Origin: JADJWR01 sp963847675
Lineage (GTDB): Bacteria > Pseudomonadota > Gammaproteobacteria > Burkholderiales > Burkholderiaceae_F
Assembly (NCBI GenBank): GCA_963847675.1
Contig: CAWKAP010000008.1
Coordinates: forward strand, 124,001 to 188,000
DNA: 64,000 nt
Direction of reading: 5' to 3'
Part shown: positions 8,818-17,084 of the stretch, in pieces
Layout of the letters: every line of letters starts with the position of its first letter
How positions within the stretch are numbered: position 1 is the stretch's first letter
Notes under the pieces: model-generated
The model's database searches: none
The model's input: the letters and a program-made list of their open reading frames with translations, nothing else
Told to the model about the DNA's origin: nothing
Made by a program: the position numbers and the translations under genes

Positions 8818-9246
8818 ATGGGAATGATGAAGGAGTTCAGGGAATTCGCCCTCAAGGGCAACGTCATGGATCTCGCGGTCGGCGTGATCATCGGCGCCGC
8901 CTTCGGCAAGATCGTCGACTCGCTGGTCAAGGACGTGATCATGCCGCTGGTCAATTACGTGGCCGGAGGGCAGATCGACTTCGCCAACAAGTACTTCGTG
9001 CTTGCCGGCACGGTTCCCCCAGGCGCGCCGCTGGCCGAAGCGCAGAAGGCCGGCACGGTCCTCGCCTGGGGCAACTTCGTCACCGTGTCGCTGAACTTCA
9101 TCATCCTGGCCTTCATCATCTTCTATATGGTCAAGACGATGAACCGGCTCAAGCGCGAGGCGCCGCCCGCGCCGCCCGCACCACCGGCTCCGCCGCCGGA
9201 GGACGTGGTGCTGCTGCGCGAGATCCGCGACGCATTGAAGCGCTAG
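8818..9246 (+). CDS. mscL: Large-conductance mechanosensitive channel MscL
   Basis: Homopentameric inner-membrane channel that opens under extreme membrane tension to release solutes during hypo-osmotic shock. The 142 residues show the amphipathic N-terminal helix (MKEFREFALKGN), TM1 with the gate region MDLAVGVIIGAAFGKIVDSLV, a periplasmic loop with Gly/Pro, TM2 (FIILAFIIFYMVKTMNRL) and the cytoplasmic C-terminal helix. The linker before that helix is an unusual APPAPPAPPAPPPE run. A strong AAAGGAG ribosome site lies 9-10 bases before the ATG. The gene is followed by a stem-loop. Confidence 0.97.
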   Translation: MGMMKEFREFALKGNVMDLAVGVIIGAAFGKIVDSLVKDVIMPLVNYVAGGQIDFANKYFVLAGTVPPGAPLAEAQKAGTVLAWGNFVTVSLNFIILAFIIFYMVKTMNRLKREAPPAPPAPPAPPPEDVVLLREIRDALKR

Positions 9247-9261
9247 CCTGGCACTGTCGGT

Positions 9262-9286
9262 GAGGGGCGCCCCTGCGGCGCCCCTC
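9262..9286 (+). terminator. Stem-loop downstream of mscL
   Basis: GAGGGGCGC (9262-9270) and GCGCCCCTC (9278-9286) form a perfect 9-bp stem with a 7-base loop, 16 bases after the mscL stop. The following CGTGTCCTCC is only weakly T-rich. Probably ends mscL transcription before the protease gene. Confidence 0.5.
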
Positions 9287-9396
9287 CGTGTCCTCCATCG
9301 AAGCAGGCGCGGCCGCTGGCCGCGCAGGCCGCGACGCGGTGCCCTGATCGGCGCGATTACACTTTCGTTTCTATCGACACGCCGCAACCAGCATCG

Positions 9397-10563
9397 ATGC
9401 TGTCTCGCCTGTGGCTTCTGTTTGCGCAGGCCACCACGATCGGGCTCGCGCTCCTGTTCATCGTTGCGACGCTGAAGCCCCACTGGCTGAGCGGCGAGCC
9501 GACGCTCGCGCCCGCAGCCGCGCCAAAGGTGACGGTGCAGCAGGCGGCGGCGACCGCAGCAGAGCCGGCCGCAGCGCTGAAGTCGTATGCGGAGGCCGCG
9601 CGGCGGGCGATGCCGGCCGTGGTCAGCGTGTACACGACGAAGGAGATCCGGCGCAGCCCGGCACTCGAGGATCCGCTGTTCGACCGTTTCTTCGGCGACC
9701 GCTTCCACGGCCGCGCTGACCGCGTCTCGGGCCTCGGCTCCGGGGTCATCGCCGCTGCCGAAGGCTACGTGCTGACGAATCACCACGTCGTGCAGGCCGC
9801 CGACGAGATCGCAGTGGCGCTTGCCGACGGCCGCAAAGTCGCCGCCACGCTGGTCGGCGCCGACCCGGAGACCGACCTGGCCGTGCTGCGTATCGACGCC
9901 CGGGACCTGCCGGTCATCAAACTGGGCCCGTCGGAGGGGCTCGCGGTCGGCGACGTCGTGCTGGCGATCGGCAACCCGTTCGACGTCGGCCAGACGGTGA
10001 CGATGGGCATCGTCTCCGCCGTGGGCCGCAACAACCTGGGCATCAACCGCTACGAGAACTTCATTCAGACCGACGCAGCGATCAACCAGGGCAATTCGGG
10101 CGGTGCGCTGGTCGACACGGCCGGCAACCTGGTGGGCATCAACACCGCCATCTATTCACGTTCGGGCGGTTCGGTCGGCATCGGCTTCGCGATCCCGACG
10201 GCCATCGTCACGGAGGTGATGAAGGACCTGATCACCAAGGGACGCGTCACGCGCGGCTACTTCGGCATCGAACCGGTCGACATCACGCCGGAACTCGTCG
10301 CCGCGCTGAAGCTTCGCCGCGAGCAGGGTGTGGTGGTGCGCGGCGTTCAGCGCAACGCGCCGGCCGGCAACGCCGGCATGGAACCGGGCGACGTGCTGCT
10401 GTCGATCAACGACACGCCGGTGCGCAGCACGCCGGGCATGCTGAACCAGATCGCCCAGTTGCCGCCCGGCTCGGTGGCCAAGGTGCGCGTCGACCGCAAC
10501 AGCCGGGAACTCGACCTGGCCGTCACCGTCGGCGAGCGGCCGGTTCCGCCCGAGCGGCGCTGA
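9397..10563 (+). CDS. Membrane-anchored DegS/DegQ-type serine protease with one PDZ domain
   Basis: Periplasmic S1C (HtrA) protease for envelope quality control or for signalling through an anti-sigma factor. The 388 residues start with a single membrane anchor (LWLLFAQATTIGLALLFIVATL). A trypsin-like domain follows, with the triad His in LTNHHVVQAAD, Asp in DPETDLAVLRI and Ser in NQGNSGGALVD. One C-terminal PDZ domain follows (about 290-375, GVVVRGVQRNAPAGNAGMEPGDVLLSIN). The anchor plus single PDZ fits DegS/AlgW better than DegP, but annotation as DegQ is common for this lineage, so no symbol is assigned. It converges on the Sel1 gene, 17 bp away. Confidence 0.9.
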   Translation: MLSRLWLLFAQATTIGLALLFIVATLKPHWLSGEPTLAPAAAPKVTVQQAAATAAEPAAALKSYAEAARRAMPAVVSVYTTKEIRRSPALEDPLFDRFFGDRFHGRADRVSGLGSGVIAAAEGYVLTNHHVVQAADEIAVALADGRKVAATLVGADPETDLAVLRIDARDLPVIKLGPSEGLAVGDVVLAIGNPFDVGQTVTMGIVSAVGRNNLGINRYENFIQTDAAINQGNSGGALVDTAGNLVGINTAIYSRSGGSVGIGFAIPTAIVTEVMKDLITKGRVTRGYFGIEPVDITPELVAALKLRREQGVVVRGVQRNAPAGNAGMEPGDVLLSINDTPVRSTPGMLNQIAQLPPGSVAKVRVDRNSRELDLAVTVGERPVPPERR

Positions 10564-10580
10564 AGCCGGGCCGGCGAAGA

Positions 10581-11252
10581 TCAGCGGCGCTGGCGAGCGC
10601 CGAGTTCTTCCGCCTTGATCCGCGCTGCCGGCTCACCGCTGGCCGACGCCTCCACGTACCAGCGCAATGCGCGGCCGGCATCCTGCGGCACGCCGTCGCC
10701 GTGCTCGTACATGCTGGCCAGGATGTACGCGGCGCCGGTGTCGCCCTGTTCGGCGGCGCGCTCGTACCAGTGCGCCGCCACGGCGTAGTCGCGAGTCACG
10801 CCGCGGCCCAGGTAATACTGCGTGGCGACGGCAAGTTGCGCATCGCGCCAGCCCTGGCTTGCGGCCTTCTCGTACCAGGCGGTCGCCTCGGCAAGCGAGC
10901 GCGGCAGCACACGCCCCTGCTCGAGGAGGACACCGAGCGAAAACTGCGCCCGCGCCAGCCCGTTGTCCGCCGCGCGCCGCAACCAGGCCGCGCCTTGCTG
11001 CGGGTCGGCCACGACACCTTCGCCTCCCATCAGCATCACCGCGAGGTTGAACTGGGCCACGCGCTGGTCGCCTTCGGCCGCCTTGCGGAAATAGGCGAAC
11101 GCGGCCGGCAGATCGCGGGCCTGGTACGCGGCCCAGCCGCGGGCGAGATCAGGATCGTCGTCCGGAACGATGCGCAGCTGCGCCATCGCACCGCCGGCAA
11201 GCGATACGAGTGCCGCCAGGACGATGGCGCGCGCTGCCCGGAGCCCGCGCAT
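10581..11252 (-). CDS. Exported Sel1-repeat (TPR-like) protein
   Basis: The 223 residues begin with a signal peptide (RAARAIVLAALVSLAGGAMAQ). The rest is several Sel1-like repeats of about 36 residues, such as AQFNLAVMLMGGEGVVADPQQGAAWLRRAADNG and its successors. These helical repeats act as protein-interaction scaffolds in the periplasm; the partner is unknown. I chose the ATG at 11252 because the signal peptide starts there; the in-frame upstream extension overlaps tatC and lacks homology. It follows tatC by 13 bp and may be cotranscribed with the his-tat run. Confidence 0.85.
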   Translation of the reverse strand: MRGLRAARAIVLAALVSLAGGAMAQLRIVPDDDPDLARGWAAYQARDLPAAFAYFRKAAEGDQRVAQFNLAVMLMGGEGVVADPQQGAAWLRRAADNGLARAQFSLGVLLEQGRVLPRSLAEATAWYEKAASQGWRDAQLAVATQYYLGRGVTRDYAVAAHWYERAAEQGDTGAAYILASMYEHGDGVPQDAGRALRWYVEASASGEPAARIKAEELGARQRR

Positions 11253-11265
11253 CGTTGCCGGCCTC

Positions 11266-12051
11266 TCAGCTGCCGCCTGAGGCAGAGCCGGCCGCCTCGG
11301 GGTCGGTGCGCTTGCCGACGATCCGCGCCAGCTGGATGCCCAGTTCGTACAGGAGGCAGAGAGGCACCGCGAGCAGCAGTTGCGAGATGACGTCCGGCGG
11401 CGTGAAGATCGCGGCGACGATGAATGCGCCGACGACCACGTACGGTCGCGCCGAGCGCAACCGCTCGACGTCGGCGATGCCAAAGCGCGCCAGAAGAACG
11501 ACCACGATCGGTACCTCGAAGGTCAGGCCGAACGCGAGGAACAGGCCGAGGACGAAGTTGAAGTAGGCGTCGATGTCCGGGGCGACATTGACCGACGCCG
11601 GCGCAAAGTTGGCGATGAAGCGAAAAACGAGGCCGAAGACGACGTAGTAGCAGTAGGCCATGCCAAGCCCGAACATCGCCACGCTCGAGGCGATGACCGG
11701 CCCCGCCAGGCGCTTTTCGTGCAGGTACAGCCCCGGCGCGATGAACGCCCAGGCCTGGTACAGGACGTAAGGCAGCACGATAAGGAAGGAAACGAAGAGC
11801 GTGAGCTTGAGCGGCACCATGAACGGAGTGACCACGCCGGTGGCGATCAGCTTGGTGCCCACGGGCAGGACGCTCATCAGGGGCGCCGACAGGATGCCGA
11901 AGATGTCGCGCATGAATGGCGAAAGCGCCAGGAACACCACGACCACCGCGATGGCCGCGCGCACGAGCCGCTGGCGCAGCTCGATGAGGTGCGACAGGAA
12001 GCTCTGCTCTTCGCCCGGCTCCGCGCCGCCGGCAGGCGGTTCGCCGCTCAT
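11266..12051 (-). CDS. tatC: Sec-independent protein translocase subunit TatC
   Basis: Polytopic inner-membrane receptor for twin-arginine signal peptides. The 261 residues show the conserved N-terminal SFLSHLIELRQRLVRA segment, six hydrophobic helices, and the family motifs FxxPGLYxHEK (FIAPGLYLHEKR) and LAFGLTFEVPIVVVLL. The C-terminal tail is cytoplasmic and polar. It is the third gene of tatABC, 16 bp after tatB. Likely clients in this window are PetA, MsrP and the M15 peptidase. Confidence 0.97.
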   Translation of the reverse strand: MSGEPPAGGAEPGEEQSFLSHLIELRQRLVRAAIAVVVVFLALSPFMRDIFGILSAPLMSVLPVGTKLIATGVVTPFMVPLKLTLFVSFLIVLPYVLYQAWAFIAPGLYLHEKRLAGPVIASSVAMFGLGMAYCYYVVFGLVFRFIANFAPASVNVAPDIDAYFNFVLGLFLAFGLTFEVPIVVVLLARFGIADVERLRSARPYVVVGAFIVAAIFTPPDVISQLLLAVPLCLLYELGIQLARIVGKRTDPEAAGSASGGS

Positions 12052-12067
12052 CGTCGGAGTAGCCCCA

Positions 12068-12589
12068 TCAGCGGCGGATCCGTGGCCGATTCACCCGCGC
12101 GCGCGGCGCGTACTTGCGATGCGTGCCCGAATGCGCCGCCGGCAATGCCATCGTCCGCTTCAGCCGGGTCAGTTCCTCGGCGAGCTCATCGACCGACGGG
12201 CCGGGCTTGTAGCGCTTCGGGAAGATGCTTTGCCGCCAGGTTTCGCCTCCCCCCTCCCACGCATACTCGCCGGGCGTGCTCTCCATGGAGGCGCCGCCGG
12301 CTCCGGATGACTTGCCGAGGTCCGATTCGAGCGACTGGATGCCGGACTGAACCTCGGTCAGCGAGGACTTGACCGACTGCGCCGCCCGGCGCGCCTCCTC
12401 CTGCAGTTTCTTCAGCTCGGCCAGTTCCAGTTCGCGATTGATGTCGCTCTTGATCTGGCTGACATAGCGCTGCGCCTTGCCGACCCACTCGCCGACGGTG
12501 CGCGCGACCTTGGGCAGGCGCTCGGGGCCGAGCACGACCAGCGCCACCGTGCCGATGAGCGCAAGTTCGCCGAAGCTGAAATCGAACAT
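12068..12589 (-). CDS. tatB: Sec-independent protein translocase subunit TatB
   Basis: Single-span partner of TatC in the twin-arginine receptor complex. The 173 residues start with the typical MFDFSFGELALIGTVALVVLG membrane helix followed by PERLPKVARTVGEWVGK and a long amphipathic helix. The C-terminal region is polar and low in conservation, ending in a basic RARVNRPRIRR stretch. It sits between tatA (84 bp) and tatC (16 bp). Confidence 0.95.
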   Translation of the reverse strand: MFDFSFGELALIGTVALVVLGPERLPKVARTVGEWVGKAQRYVSQIKSDINRELELAELKKLQEEARRAAQSVKSSLTEVQSGIQSLESDLGKSSGAGGASMESTPGEYAWEGGGETWRQSIFPKRYKPGPSVDELAEELTRLKRTMALPAAHSGTHRKYAPRARVNRPRIRR

Positions 12590-12673
12590 CGTGTGGTCGG
12601 TGCCGGCGCGCTCAGCGCATGGCCGGCCGCTGGGCGCCGGTGCCGCTCGCGAGCCGCCGACGGGCCGCGGCGA

Positions 12674-12904
12674 TCAGGATTTTTCTTTCGCCTGGACGTC
12701 GATCGTCTGGCCGGAGACCTGCTTCTGCTCCTCGACCTTCTTCGCCGCGGCGTCGACCTCGTCGGTGCCTTCCTTGATGCCTTCCTTGAACCCCTTGATC
12801 GCGCCGCCGAGATCCTTGCCCATGTTCTTCAGCTTGCTGGTGCCGAAGACCAGGATGATGACCAGCAGTACAACGAGCCAGTGCCAGATTGAGAACGAAC
12901 CCAT
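12674..12904 (-). CDS. tatA: Sec-independent protein translocase subunit TatA
   Basis: Pore-forming small subunit of the Tat system. The 76 residues start MGSFSIWHWLVVLLVIILVFGT, a short membrane helix, followed by the FGTSKLKNMGKDLGGAIKGFK hinge and amphipathic helix and then a charged tail. Length and motif order are standard. It is 18 bp downstream of hinT, so tat transcription probably continues from the his operon. Confidence 0.96.
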   Translation of the reverse strand: MGSFSIWHWLVVLLVIILVFGTSKLKNMGKDLGGAIKGFKEGIKEGTDEVDAAAKKVEEQKQVSGQTIDVQAKEKS

Positions 12905-12922
12905 GATGAACTCCGGTGACGA

Positions 12923-13264
12923 CTACAGACGTTTCCACGGCCGGGGACCTCCCAGCACGTGCACGTGCAAGTGATAGACCTCTTGCCCGCCGTCCGGGCC
13001 GTTGTTGGTCACGACGCGATACCCGTTCGTGACACCTTGTTCTCGTGCCAGCCGCGGTGCGAGGAGTTGCATTTTACCCAACAGCCGCTCGTGCCTGGCC
13101 TCGGCGGTGTCGAGATTGTCGAAATGCTCCTTCGGCACCATCAGCAGGTGCACCGGGGCGGCCGGATGAATATCGTGGAAGACGACGAGATCGTCGTCCT
13201 CGTAGACCTTGCGGCTGGGAATCTCCCCGTGGACGATCTTGCAGAAGATGCAGTTCGAACTCAT
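12923..13264 (-). CDS. HIT-family nucleotide hydrolase (HinT-like)
   Basis: Purine nucleoside phosphoramidase of the histidine-triad family. From the ATG at 13264 the protein has 113 residues: the zinc-like N-terminal CIFCKIVHGEIPS segment, FHDIHPAAPVHLLMVPKEH and the active-site triad HLHVHVLGG near the end. An upstream in-frame TTG would add only two residues; the ATG is preferred. It lies between hisE and tatA, its usual position in betaproteobacterial his-tat clusters. Confidence 0.93.
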   Translation of the reverse strand: MSSNCIFCKIVHGEIPSRKVYEDDDLVVFHDIHPAAPVHLLMVPKEHFDNLDTAEARHERLLGKMQLLAPRLAREQGVTNGYRVVTNNGPDGGQEVYHLHVHVLGGPRPWKRL

Positions 13265-13303
13265 TTCCAAGACCTTGTCGTTGACCCTATTCGCGCGATC
13301 CCG

Positions 13304-13663
13304 TCATTCACGCTCGCTGCGCTCGCGTGCATCAGCCTTGCGCGCCGCCTTCTCCTCGATCCCCGACGTCCCGGCGCGGCGCTGCAGTTCGGCCAGCACC
13401 TGCTGCGGCTGCAGACCGTAGTGGGCGAGCATGACGAGGCAGTGAAACCACAGGTCGGCGGTCTCGGCGACGATGCGCTCCGGCGGTGCGCCGCGACCGG
13501 CATCCTTGGCGGCGAGCACCGTCTCGGTCGCCTCCTCGCCGATCTTCTTCAGGATCGCGTCTTCGCCCCGCGCAAGCAGCCGCGCAACGTAGGAGGCATC
13601 GGGATCGCCGCCGCGCCGGGATTCGATCACCGCCGCCAACCGGGCCAGAACGTCGTCGTTCAT
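13304..13663 (-). CDS. hisE: Phosphoribosyl-ATP pyrophosphatase
   Basis: Second step of histidine biosynthesis: hydrolyses phosphoribosyl-ATP to phosphoribosyl-AMP and pyrophosphate. The 119 residues from the ATG at 13663 show the all-alpha NTP-pyrophosphohydrolase motif KKIGEEATETVLAAKD, then ETADLWFHCLVML. It overlaps the hisI stop through ATGA, indicating translational coupling. The last 20 residues are charged and poorly conserved. Confidence 0.95.
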   Translation of the reverse strand: MNDDVLARLAAVIESRRGGDPDASYVARLLARGEDAILKKIGEEATETVLAAKDAGRGAPPERIVAETADLWFHCLVMLAHYGLQPQQVLAELQRRAGTSGIEEKAARKADARERSERE

Positions 13664-14074
13664 TTTCGATAGATCAGTTCGGGATCCTTGAGCACCGGGT
13701 CGACCGCCTGCCATCGGCCGTCACGCAGCATCCGATAAAAGCAGCTTTCCCGCCCGGTGTGACAGGCGATTCCACCCGCTTGTTCCACTCGGTACAGCAC
13801 CGCGTCGCCGTCGCAGTCGAGCCGGACCTCCTGCACGCGCTGCCGGTGCCCCGATTCTTCGCCCTTGCGCCAGATCCGCCCGCGCGAGCGCGAAAAGTAC
13901 ACCGCCTGCCCCGTTGCCGCTGTTTCGCCGAGCGCCTCGGCATTCGCCCAGGCCACCATCAGCACCCGGCCGCTCGCCGCGTCCTGCGCGATCACGGTCA
14001 CCAGGCCGCGCTCGTCGAAACGGACTTCGTCGAGCCAGGTCACGATGTCGCCACCAGCCGACGCACGGCCCGCG

Positions 14075-14082
<8 letters not shown>
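13660..14082 (-). CDS. hisI: Phosphoribosyl-AMP cyclohydrolase
   Basis: Third step of histidine biosynthesis: opens the adenine ring of phosphoribosyl-AMP, using zinc. The 140 residues carry the family core VLMVAWANAEAL, YFSRSRGRIWRKGEESGH and the metal-binding region LDCDGDAVLYRVEQAGGIACHTGRESCF (written here as a span, key residues D, C and C/H). It overlaps the end of hisF by eight bases and the start of hisE by four. It is a separate protein from HisE here, not the fused enterobacterial form. Confidence 0.95.
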
Positions 14083-14848
<766 letters not shown>

Positions 14849-14901
14849 GACGGAAGTATGACCGACGGCGAAAACGCGCGCCGGTCGGACGCGACCGGGC
14901 G

Positions 14902-15645
14902 TCAGGCGCCGCCCAGTTCGTCGGCGCGGCTCTGCGCGGCGCGGAAGTCGATCGCCCCTTCGTAGAGCGAACGGCCGAGAATCGCCGCCTCGACGCCGTC
15001 GGCCTCGACTGCGCACAGCCGCTCGATGTCGGCCATGCTGGAGACTCCGCCGCTGGCGATCACCGGGATCTTCACCGCGCGCGCCAGTTCGACCGTGGCC
15101 TCGATGTTCACGCCGGTCATCATGCCGTCGCGGCCGATGTCGGTGTACAAAATGGCGTCGACGCCGTAGTCCTCGAACTTCTTCGCCAGGTCGATCACGT
15201 CGTGGCCGGTGAGCTTGCTCCAGCCGTCGGTGGCAACCTTGCCGTCGCGAGCGTCAAGCGAGACGATCACGTGACCGCCGAAGGCCGTGCACGCATCCTG
15301 CAGGAATCCGGGGCTCTTGACGGCCGCGGTGCCGACCACGACAAAGGCGACACCGTCGTCGATGTAGCGCTCGATCGTGTCGAGGTCGCGGATACCGCCG
15401 CCGAGTTGCACCGGAACGTCGTCGCCGACCGCCGCCACCATCCGCTTGATCACCGTCTCGTTGGCCGGCCGGCCCGCGCGGGCACCGTTCAGGTCGACGA
15501 TGTGCAGCCGGCGCGCGCCCTGTTCGACCCAGTGCCGCGCCATCGCCACCGGGTCTTCGGAAAAGACCGTCGCGTCCGACATGTCGCCCTGGCGCAGGCG
15601 GACGCACTTGCCGTCCTTCAGATCGATCGCGGGAATGAGCAGCAT
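14902..15645 (-). CDS. hisA: ProFAR isomerase (phosphoribosylformimino-AICAR ribotide isomerase)
   Basis: Amadori rearrangement of ProFAR to PRFAR, the HisHF substrate. The 247 residues form a half-duplicated beta/alpha barrel like HisF. The first catalytic Asp is in LLIPAIDLKDGKCVRL, the second in YTDIGRDGMMTG, and phosphate loops are VQLGGGIRD and VIASGGVSS. The ATG at 15645 is preferred over a TTG one codon upstream. It lies 53 bp before hisF. Confidence 0.96.
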   Translation of the reverse strand: MLLIPAIDLKDGKCVRLRQGDMSDATVFSEDPVAMARHWVEQGARRLHIVDLNGARAGRPANETVIKRMVAAVGDDVPVQLGGGIRDLDTIERYIDDGVAFVVVGTAAVKSPGFLQDACTAFGGHVIVSLDARDGKVATDGWSKLTGHDVIDLAKKFEDYGVDAILYTDIGRDGMMTGVNIEATVELARAVKIPVIASGGVSSMADIERLCAVEADGVEAAILGRSLYEGAIDFRAAQSRADELGGA

Positions 15646-15726
15646 CAAGAGGCCGGAACGGCGCCGGAGAATCGAAAGATTCGGGGGCAGTGATCGAGGT
15701 GAGCGGAAACCGGCGCAGCGCTTCGG

Positions 15727-16359
15727 TCAGGGATTCCAGCGCGTGAAATTCTCGTACAGCTTCAATCCTGCGGCTGCGCTTTTCTCGGGGTGGAACTGGG
15801 TCGCGAAAATATTATCCCGCGCCACCACGCAGGTAAAGCGGTGGCCATAGTCGCTGACGCCGGCGACCAGCGCCGCATCGCGTGGTGCGACGTAGTAGCT
15901 GTGCACGAAGTAGAACCAGCTGGCGTCGGCGATGCCGTCCCACAGGCGGTGCTGGATGGTCTGCTGCACGCGGTTCCAGCCCATGTGCGGCACCTTCAGC
16001 CGGCCACCGTCGGCAGTGCGCATCGCCTCGTCGCGAAAGCGCACCACGTTGCCGGCGAATAGCCCGAGCCCTGGCGTGTCGCCCTCCTCGGAACGTTCGA
16101 ACAGCATCTGCTCGCCGATGCACACGGCCAGCACCGGCTTGCTCGCCGCCGCCAGCCGCACGGCCTCCTCGAGCCCCGACTCGCGGAGGTAGCGCATGCA
16201 GTCAGGCATCGCCCCCTGGCCGGGGAAGACAATCCGCTCGGCCGCGCGGATCTCGGTCGGATCCGCACTGATGCGTACCGACGTCGACGGCGCGACGTGC
16301 TCCAGCGCCTTCGCCACGGAGCGAAGGTTGCCCATTCCATAGTCGACGATCGCGATCAT
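15727..16359 (-). CDS. hisH: Imidazole glycerol phosphate synthase glutaminase subunit
   Basis: Class I glutamine amidotransferase that delivers ammonia to HisF. The 210 residues start MIAIVDYGMGNLRSV, and the triad is visible: nucleophile Cys in VLAVCIGEQMLF, and His and Glu in FATQFHPEKS. The start is fixed by the conserved N-terminus. No Shine-Dalgarno sequence is present; instead a long GC-rich hairpin ends one base upstream of the ATG. The 124-bp gap to hisB is much wider than the other his junctions; many Burkholderiales place marC here. Confidence 0.95.
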   Translation of the reverse strand: MIAIVDYGMGNLRSVAKALEHVAPSTSVRISADPTEIRAAERIVFPGQGAMPDCMRYLRESGLEEAVRLAAASKPVLAVCIGEQMLFERSEEGDTPGLGLFAGNVVRFRDEAMRTADGGRLKVPHMGWNRVQQTIQHRLWDGIADASWFYFVHSYYVAPRDAALVAGVSDYGHRFTCVVARDNIFATQFHPEKSAAAGLKLYENFTRWNP

Positions 16360-16360
16360 C

Positions 16361-16406
16361 GCATCGCGTGACACGCGACGCTTCGCGTCGCGCGTGCACG
16401 CGATGC
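16361..16406. repeat. Long imperfect hairpin directly upstream of hisH
   Basis: The left arm (16361-16381) and right arm (16385-16406) are reverse complements except for one bulge, around a TTC loop: outer arms GCATCGCGTG/CACGCGATGC are perfect and inner arms CACGCGACGC/GCGTCGCGCG nearly so. On the transcribed minus strand it stands one base before the hisH ATG with no T-run after it. It could control translation or processing at the hisB-hisH junction, or be a palindromic repeat inserted there. Confidence 0.65.
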
Positions 16407-16483
16407 GGAAGAAGCGCACGGGCCCGTTCCGGAGCGGCCGCGCGCTCGCCCAATGGCAACTGCTGCGCAAGAGCATCGCGGGG

Positions 16484-17077
16484 CTACAGCGTTCCCTTGG
16501 TCGAGGGCACCACGCCCGCAGCGCGCGGATCGGGCTCGACCGCCACGCGCAGCGCGCGGGCGAATGCCTTGAACACGGTTTCGCACTGGTGATGGGCGTT
16601 GTCGCCGCGCAGGTTGTCGACATGCAGCGTCACCAGTGCGTGATTGACGAAGCCCTGGAAGAACTCGCGCGCGAGGTCGACATCGAACTCTCCGACCATG
16701 GCCCGCGTGAACGGCACGTTCCACTCGAGCCCCGGCCGGCCCGAGAAGTCGACGACCACGCGGGACAGCGCCTCGTCGAGCGGAACATAGGCATGGCCGT
16801 AGCGGCGCATGCCCCTCTTGTCGCCGACGGCGCGCGCCACCGCCTGGCCGAGCGTGATGCCGACATCCTCGACCGTGTGGTGCCCGTCGATGTGCAGGTC
16901 GCCCTTCGCCTCAACGGTGAGATCGATCGCGGCGTGACGGGCGATCTGGTCGAGCATGTGGTCGAAGAAACCGATGCCGGTCTCTAGCTCAGACTGGCCG
17001 CCGCCGTCGAGATTCACGACCACGCGGATCTGCGTTTCGGCGGTGCGGCGGACGACTTCGGCGCTACGCAAGGACAT
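16484..17077 (-). CDS. hisB: Imidazoleglycerol-phosphate dehydratase
   Basis: Manganese-dependent dehydration of imidazole glycerol phosphate. The 197 residues are the monofunctional form, without the phosphatase domain fused in enterobacteria. Duplicated metal-binding motifs are visible: FFDHMLDQIARHA with DGHHTVEDVG in the first half, and HALVTLHVD with GDNAHHQCETVFKA in the second. It follows hisC by seven bases. The separate histidinol-phosphatase is not in the window. Confidence 0.96.
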   Translation of the reverse strand: MSLRSAEVVRRTAETQIRVVVNLDGGGQSELETGIGFFDHMLDQIARHAAIDLTVEAKGDLHIDGHHTVEDVGITLGQAVARAVGDKRGMRRYGHAYVPLDEALSRVVVDFSGRPGLEWNVPFTRAMVGEFDVDLAREFFQGFVNHALVTLHVDNLRGDNAHHQCETVFKAFARALRVAVEPDPRAAGVVPSTKGTL

Positions 17078-17084
17078 TTCCGAC

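Noticed and set aside
9397..10563. DegP-type protease-chaperone
   Set aside because: Only one PDZ domain and an uncleaved N-terminal anchor instead of a signal peptide with two PDZ domains.
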